The position numbers were made by a program, and so were the translations under genes. The notes under the pieces are model-generated. The model saw only the letters and a list, made by a program, of their open reading frames with translations. It did not search any database and had not been told where the DNA came from. A stretch of 64,000 nucleotides of DNA from Rhynchospora pubera. Its lineage: Eukaryota; Streptophyta; Magnoliopsida; Poales; Cyperaceae. Location of the stretch: NCBI GenBank assembly GCA_028095005.1, contig CM051462.1, positions 234,874,473-234,938,472 of the forward strand, written 5' to 3'. This document shows, in pieces, positions 58,652-64,000 of the stretch (position 1 is the stretch's first letter; each line of letters starts with the position of its first letter).

Positions 58652-60424
58652 TGTTAGAGATATGTCCTAGATGCCAATCAGTTGGTGGCTATTATATTAG
58701 TTTATGTTATTGATGATGATTGATCATTTGTTCCTAGAGATTATTATTGACAGATCATTCAGGTCGAGGATCTGAATTGTAGATCTCTGTAGATCATTCG
58801 TTAGAATGACAATAATATCTCTAAAGAGTCCATAGTCTTGATAATTAACAAGGAACATTAATTATCAGATAAGACTAGTATGCAAGTTAAGTGATGATTA
58901 AGTTCTACAAATCATGGGTAAGGAGTTACCAACTTAATTGCATATGTGTATGTTACTGGAACATAGCACAGGACATGACCCAATGAAATAAATATATGGA
59001 TTGTGTTACGTGTCATTATTTATTTCATGAGTGTTTGATTCTGAGTTTGAGATGGTTCAGTTTCTCCACATGAGGATAGGTTCAATAAATATCGTCTAAC
59101 GTTGATTCCTGATAAAGGCTGCTATACGGACTTTATTTATGTTCTCTTGAATTGTGCGGGGAGAAACTGGTCATCAAGATAATCGTATGTCCCTCATTAG
59201 TACACCTAATGAGTGATGATATCTACTGGGTCCCTTGATGGAGATGGATTGTTTGCTAGCAACTTATACAATCATCTCTAGATCAAGAAACGTGTAATCT
59301 GCAAGAATGACACATTCCTATCTTGGATTATACAAGGATATCATGTGACATAAGAATCAAGACAATAAGATATTATTTTCTTATGCAGGATTGAACTACT
59401 GTATTGGTACAGTATTTATTTATGCGAATTGGAAATCATAACGTGTTGCTAGATACCGCTTATGATTATTGGAAATAAATAGTAATTTATTTTCCATGGC
59501 CAACATAGCATAAATCCTCAAAGGGTCACACAAATAGGACTTTAACCAAACGTGTAGTATTTGTTTATTTGCAGTAGCGAGCACTGCGAATATATGATAA
59601 GTTGATTAATTAATTATATACCGTTATAATTAATTAAATCAAATGGATCATATAGAAACAATATAATACATATGCTAATCCTAAAATAATTATTAATGAG
59701 TTAATAATTATTCTTGTTCAACAATATTTAATATAATTGTGAGAATTATATTAAATAAGTAGGCCTAATTTATCAAGTCTAATTGAGCCCAATGAAATGC
59801 AATTGAAAGGCCCATTAAATATAAGATTTAATATGTGTTAAATGGTCGTATAATTAGTTGGACTAATTAGTCCATTTATGGCCATTAGGGGCCGGCCATT
59901 TAAGTGTAATTAGTTACACTTAAAAAAGGAATGAAAATGAATACAAAAGGAAAGATGGAATTCGGCCATTGTTTTTTTTTTACCCTAATTTCAATCCCGT
60001 GGCCGCCACCAAAAATAAAAGAGAGAAAAGAAAAAATGGTTTTTCTTCTTCCTTGCATTTATTAGGTGCTCATGTGTTGAGTGTTAGCCATCTTCATTTA
60101 ATAGAGATTAATTGGAAGAAAGGTAAGCAACAAAGGATTAGCTATTTTCTCCTTCTTGCTAGCACAAGAGGTGGAGAAGGTGGTTAATCTCCTTGGTGGA
60201 CTCGAGGTGGTTGCCGGCGACTTGGTGGTGGAGACGAGCACACCACCGACTCCTACGCAAAGGATTCGAGCCTTCTAGTTACGATACTAGAAGAGGTAAC
60301 CTCCTACACGTCTTGATTTAAATGTTAAATCGTTTGTTTGACTAGATCCGTTATTTGCAATAGTTAAATACTTATTAAACGTTAATAAAAATTTAAAATT
60401 GCACAAGGACTTGAGTTCCTAACA
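58652..60424 (+). repeat. 5' LTR of the second copia element
   Basis: 1773 bp from TGTTAG to CCTAACA, colinear with the LTR at 35842-37604. The TATAAAAG word of the first element is not preserved here (TTAAAAAAGG at that place). Confidence 0.85.
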
Positions 60425-60426
60425 GT

Positions 60427-60438
60427 GGTATCAGAGAC
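60427..60438 (+). other. Primer-binding site of the second copia element
   Basis: TGGTATCAGAGA begins two bases after the LTR; it differs from the first element in its last base. Confidence 0.8.
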
Positions 60439-62119
60439 AGGTTGTCTTTCAAACGTTTAACATTTTTAAATCAAGAGATTAGTAATTAACGAAGTTAATT
60501 AGTGATGTGTATGTTTGCTGTTCTGAAAAAACCTGTTTTTCTGAATTGTTGCTTATTTTTCGTGATGCATATCTCTCTGAAAATTTTTCCTTCTTACTGG
60601 AAGTTATAGATCTTTGAGTCGCGGTTCTTTTGGCGCTGGTTTCACTATTTTATAAGTAGTTATGAATTTTTAGTGAATTAAACGGTAACGGTGCGCAGAT
60701 CTGCCGTTCTGCTGCACAGTTTTGTTTGTTTAGCAAAAAGGACGTATTTTTGGAAAATTGCTACCTGTATCTTTTGGCTAGAGTTATTCTAAATTTGATG
60801 CTCTTTCTGGATATATGTAAATTGTTACATATTTCGGATTTTAAATGGGTGTTCAAGTATGAAAAAGAAAGAAATCGTAAGATCTGTTTTTCCAATCAAG
60901 TTGCTTGTTTTGATGAACCGTAATTATTAAAATACTTTTGCAGAAAAGTGTCTGAATGGAATTGTTCTATTTTGAGTTAGAAATCTGTGAAAATTAGTTT
61001 CATATTTTTTCATTAAGGTTTGATTCATCAAATAGATCAAAACTTTTCGGTCGTCAGTCTGTTTCAGAACAGGACTTGTTATTTGTATGGCATTTAACTC
61101 GATTATTTTGAATAGACCTTGCTGGTTCTTTTTTCATGAATAAATAGCCAACTTCATATGCTAAGTTTTTTGTATAAATTGTTTATATGGAATCTGTGAG
61201 GAAGATGGTCCTTTAGACCAAAATGTTGAGATGAAAAACAGAAAATCTGATAACGGTGTTTCGCGCACAATATCAGGATTTGTCTTTTTTGATTCTCTCT
61301 GATGGTAAATGATCTCTTCATAAATTTTTTACTGGTAGTTGCACTCATTTTAAGGAGTTCTCTGGATTTATTTCGGATTTTTTGGTGACTGAAAAATATC
61401 AGATTTTATCGGGTCCCAAATTATTTATTTTAATTAGTTAAAATATATTCTAATTAATCAAGTTAGTTGAAATGTTAATTAGAATACTCCTTTAATACCC
61501 TCCTTTCTGTTTTGAATTGTTGGATTAATTTTCGAAGGTTTAAACAAGTAGTTGTAATGTTAAACCTCTTTTGCATTTGTAAAACGAGCGACGAGCATAC
61601 ACAAAGACTCTAATTAATAAAGTTAATTATAAGCAAGGGAAACATGTATATTGTATATGTGCTAACTCGTTTTTGTAGGAGGATCGTGGGTTTAGTATGG
61701 CTCAAGATTTCAATACCTTGTGGTTTGTAAATGAATGCATGTGTGAATGTGTGTAATGCGGCCTTTGGTGCCATTAATTAATTTTGATTAATTTTAATGT
61801 AACTTGTGAGGCTTGCATGCTCCTAAGGCCTAGGAGGGAATTAGGATTTTCCACATGTTTATTTATTTCCATTAATTATAGGATATGATCAATATAATTA
61901 GTGGGAGGGCTTGGTTTAGATTAGTCTTACTACATGAAGATGCAGAGAAGATTAATATGCAAGCTGGAGCCATACAAACCCACAACAATGCTTGTGTTTG
62001 AGATGCTTATTATTATGTGATTGTTTGAATGCTATGAAATGTCATAGGATAGGTATGGGTGTATGTTGACACGACCACCAAACAAAATCGCATAATAAAT
62101 GTCCCATTAATTTGATTAA

Positions 62120-62480
62120 GCCGACCGCCCTCCTTCTCTCTATCCCCTTCACGTCGTTTGCCCTCTCATGGCGCGGTCCGCCCAAGCGGACGTCATGGTT
62201 GTCACTCAAAAGTAGGGGTACAAATAAGATTTGTTAGGAGCAAATAGAGAGAAGTTGCTTATCGATGGACCCAACTAGAGTTTGGACATCGGGACGAAGT
62301 TTGTAAATATATAGATATTCACAAACCAAGATTCATATGGTTGATATGATTGGTTGGAGAACCTACCTTGTCTAGTTAGGTAGAGTGACGTGCCATAGCA
62401 GGCTCTACTTGATGAAAATGGGGATCTTGGAAACCGACTACATTTGGGACATTAAATAAATGTAGTGGGAGTTTTGTTTA
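62120..62480 (+). other. Conserved leader block of the second copia element
   Basis: Closely matches 39290-39600. Preserved pieces include 'ctctctatccccttcacg', the hairpin GTCCGC-CCAA-GCGGAC, 'gacccaactagagtttggac' and 'gattggttggagaacctacc'. It is better preserved than the neighbouring LTR and coding region. Confidence 0.7.
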
Positions 62481-62539
62481 TTATTATGAATAAAACATTG
62501 CATAAACTAAATGACCTTGAATTGAAATTGTTATAGATA

Positions 62540-64000
62540 CTAAATGTGTTGCGATCAATCTTTGAAATAGAACAAGCTCGTTTCTAAAGGAACTTACTTG
62601 GAGAAGTAGTACCGATTCCTAAGACATGTTCTTAGTGAAGAGAAACTTGAGTATGTTAATTTCCAATTTATTTCCTCAACTTCCCAAACGTAGAATCGCG
62701 ATGATTGATTGACTTTTACGAAAAGTTATTCAATAAAGCGAATGCCGATATCCTCATTTTAGGATCTCTAGACCTTTGGATTGGAGAATTCATACGGACT
62801 AGACTTGACTCCTATGCTCGAATTCACTTACTCAAGAAGGAGTTCTTAGAGAAAGTAAATGTTTACTCAATCATTTATGATTGAGTAATGGAGCATGAAT
62901 TAAGTAAGAGAAACTTCTTTTAAGAAGGTACATGAAAGTTCCATTAGCTTGCGAACTGAAAGGTTTGAGCAGCTAATTGGCAACTAGAGATATCAAGATC
63001 TCCGATATCAAGAATTGTTGATATTGTCATAAGGTCTCTTCCTAATTAAATGAAGGATATTATGTTACAGTTCGTAAACTTGTTTGTGCAAATTGTAATT
63101 AACTAAGTATTTAAGAAATACTTCGCTTAAGTATGAGTCGAGACTTCGAGACCCTCAATTGTGACTATGTATCACAAGAGATGTTTCATTTGCCGTTTAT
63201 GGAGGCACTTGAAAGGATGTCCGAAGTACCATGATTATCGTGTTGGAAATGTTCTAACACTTCGAGAGTATTTGTCGTTCAAATTATCTCGCTATCTCTA
63301 ATTCACACTAGTAACTGGGTACTAGTTCATGAGCTCGCATTTAGTGAAATGTGTAAGCAATGAAAAATAAGAGAATATTCGAGAGTAGTGAAGTGAACTT
63401 CGTATAAGGAAATGGTTTTTTTCTCTTAAACCACTACCATTGGATACGTAGAGTTATCTTTACTAATAGGAATTGTAGGTCAACTACCTCGTTCCTTACA
63501 TCCTAAAACTTTATCTCTATTCATATAGATGATGGATGATTTTATTTTGTAAAAGACAAGCGATGTTCTTTTATTATGGATTTGTTTATATGATTTCATG
63601 CCTATTGCTTGAATATGCTTGAAATGGATAAACGAGTTTTGAATGACAAATAAGATGCGTAAGACTTCACATAAAGTATTTGACTTTCGTGTGAAATGAC
63701 CGCTTAGTCATACATAAACAAGAGTCGCATTAAGAGAGTCTACACAGCGTAGAGCTCGTAGATCAATTTGATTGCGAATCAATTGAGATATGCAGATCAT
63801 GTTTATTAGATGATAAAGGTTTAAGGACAAGTGACTTGATTAGGGCTTATACATGTCGATGTATGTAGACCTATAAGTACTTGTGTAATGAAAGGTTGTT
63901 GAGACTTTACCGCTTAGCCATCGATCATAGTAGATATTAACATATCTATTTGATAAGGTATAAGTGTGAATCTTTTGATAAGTTCAAAGGAGTTCAAAAG
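62540..64000 (+). pseudogene. Decayed copia gag-pol, 5' part
   Basis: Corresponds by order to gag, zinc knuckle, protease and the start of integrase of the first element, but frames are interrupted by many stops and indels and the protease DTG is not recognisable. It continues past the window end. Confidence 0.65.

Larger units (their letters stand above)
58652..64000 (+). mobile_element. Second Ty1-copia element, decayed, runs off the window
   Basis: Begins TGTTAGAGATATGTCCTAGA and shares the whole plan of the element at 35842. The 5' LTR (58652-60424) is clearly diverged from it, with many substitutions and small indels. A primer-binding site follows, then a leader ending in a block conserved with 39290-39600, then a coding part without any long open frame. 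Relics include a zinc-knuckle-like CFIC...H...C near 63182-63220 and an integrase-like HVDVC near 63850. It is an older insertion of the same family; the 3' end is outside the window. Confidence 0.85.

Overview
The window is nuclear DNA from a flowering plant, most likely a eudicot. The evidence is short exons with GT-AG introns, AT-rich spacers, Ty1-copia elements, many MITEs, and plant-type genes: a coiled-coil NBS-LRR, BCS1-like AAA-ATPases and a WIYLD protein. I could not place the species. No tRNA, rRNA, CRISPR or bacterial feature was found.

Layout. Positions 1-9778 hold mostly spacer, three MITEs (two of one family) and a decayed reverse-oriented copia LTR. A small two-exon gene for a four-helix membrane protein lies at 9779-10431. 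Two BCS1-like AAA-ATPase genes in opposite orientation (13456-15306 plus; 25162-27143 minus) bracket a transposon-rich stretch. That stretch holds a LINE fragment, a 962-bp foldback element with a 10-bp target duplication, a 3.2-kb element with an 11-bp target duplication and two internal tandem arrays, and a DNL zinc-finger gene (22659-24540) whose reading frame appears shifted. Positions 28.9-35 kb hold small MITEs, a five-exon WIYLD-domain gene (minus) and a COX16 gene (minus) with a doubtful start.

A complete Ty1-copia element (35842-45731) follows, with near-identical LTRs and a 5-bp target duplication. Its single gag-pol frame carries three in-frame stops. A SINE-like fragment and a full CC-NBS-LRR gene (54159-48513, minus, three exons, 893 aa) come next. 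A decayed RPA1-like pseudogene lies at about 56.9-57.8 kb. The window ends inside a second, older copia element of the same LTR family (58652 to beyond 64000).

The genes do not form one pathway. COX16, the DNL protein and the BCS1-like ATPases may act in organelles; the NBS-LRR is a candidate immune receptor; the WIYLD protein is probably nuclear. The most unusual sequence is the pair of long-target-duplication elements in front of the DNL gene and the conserved leader block, with a perfect hairpin, shared by the two copia elements.
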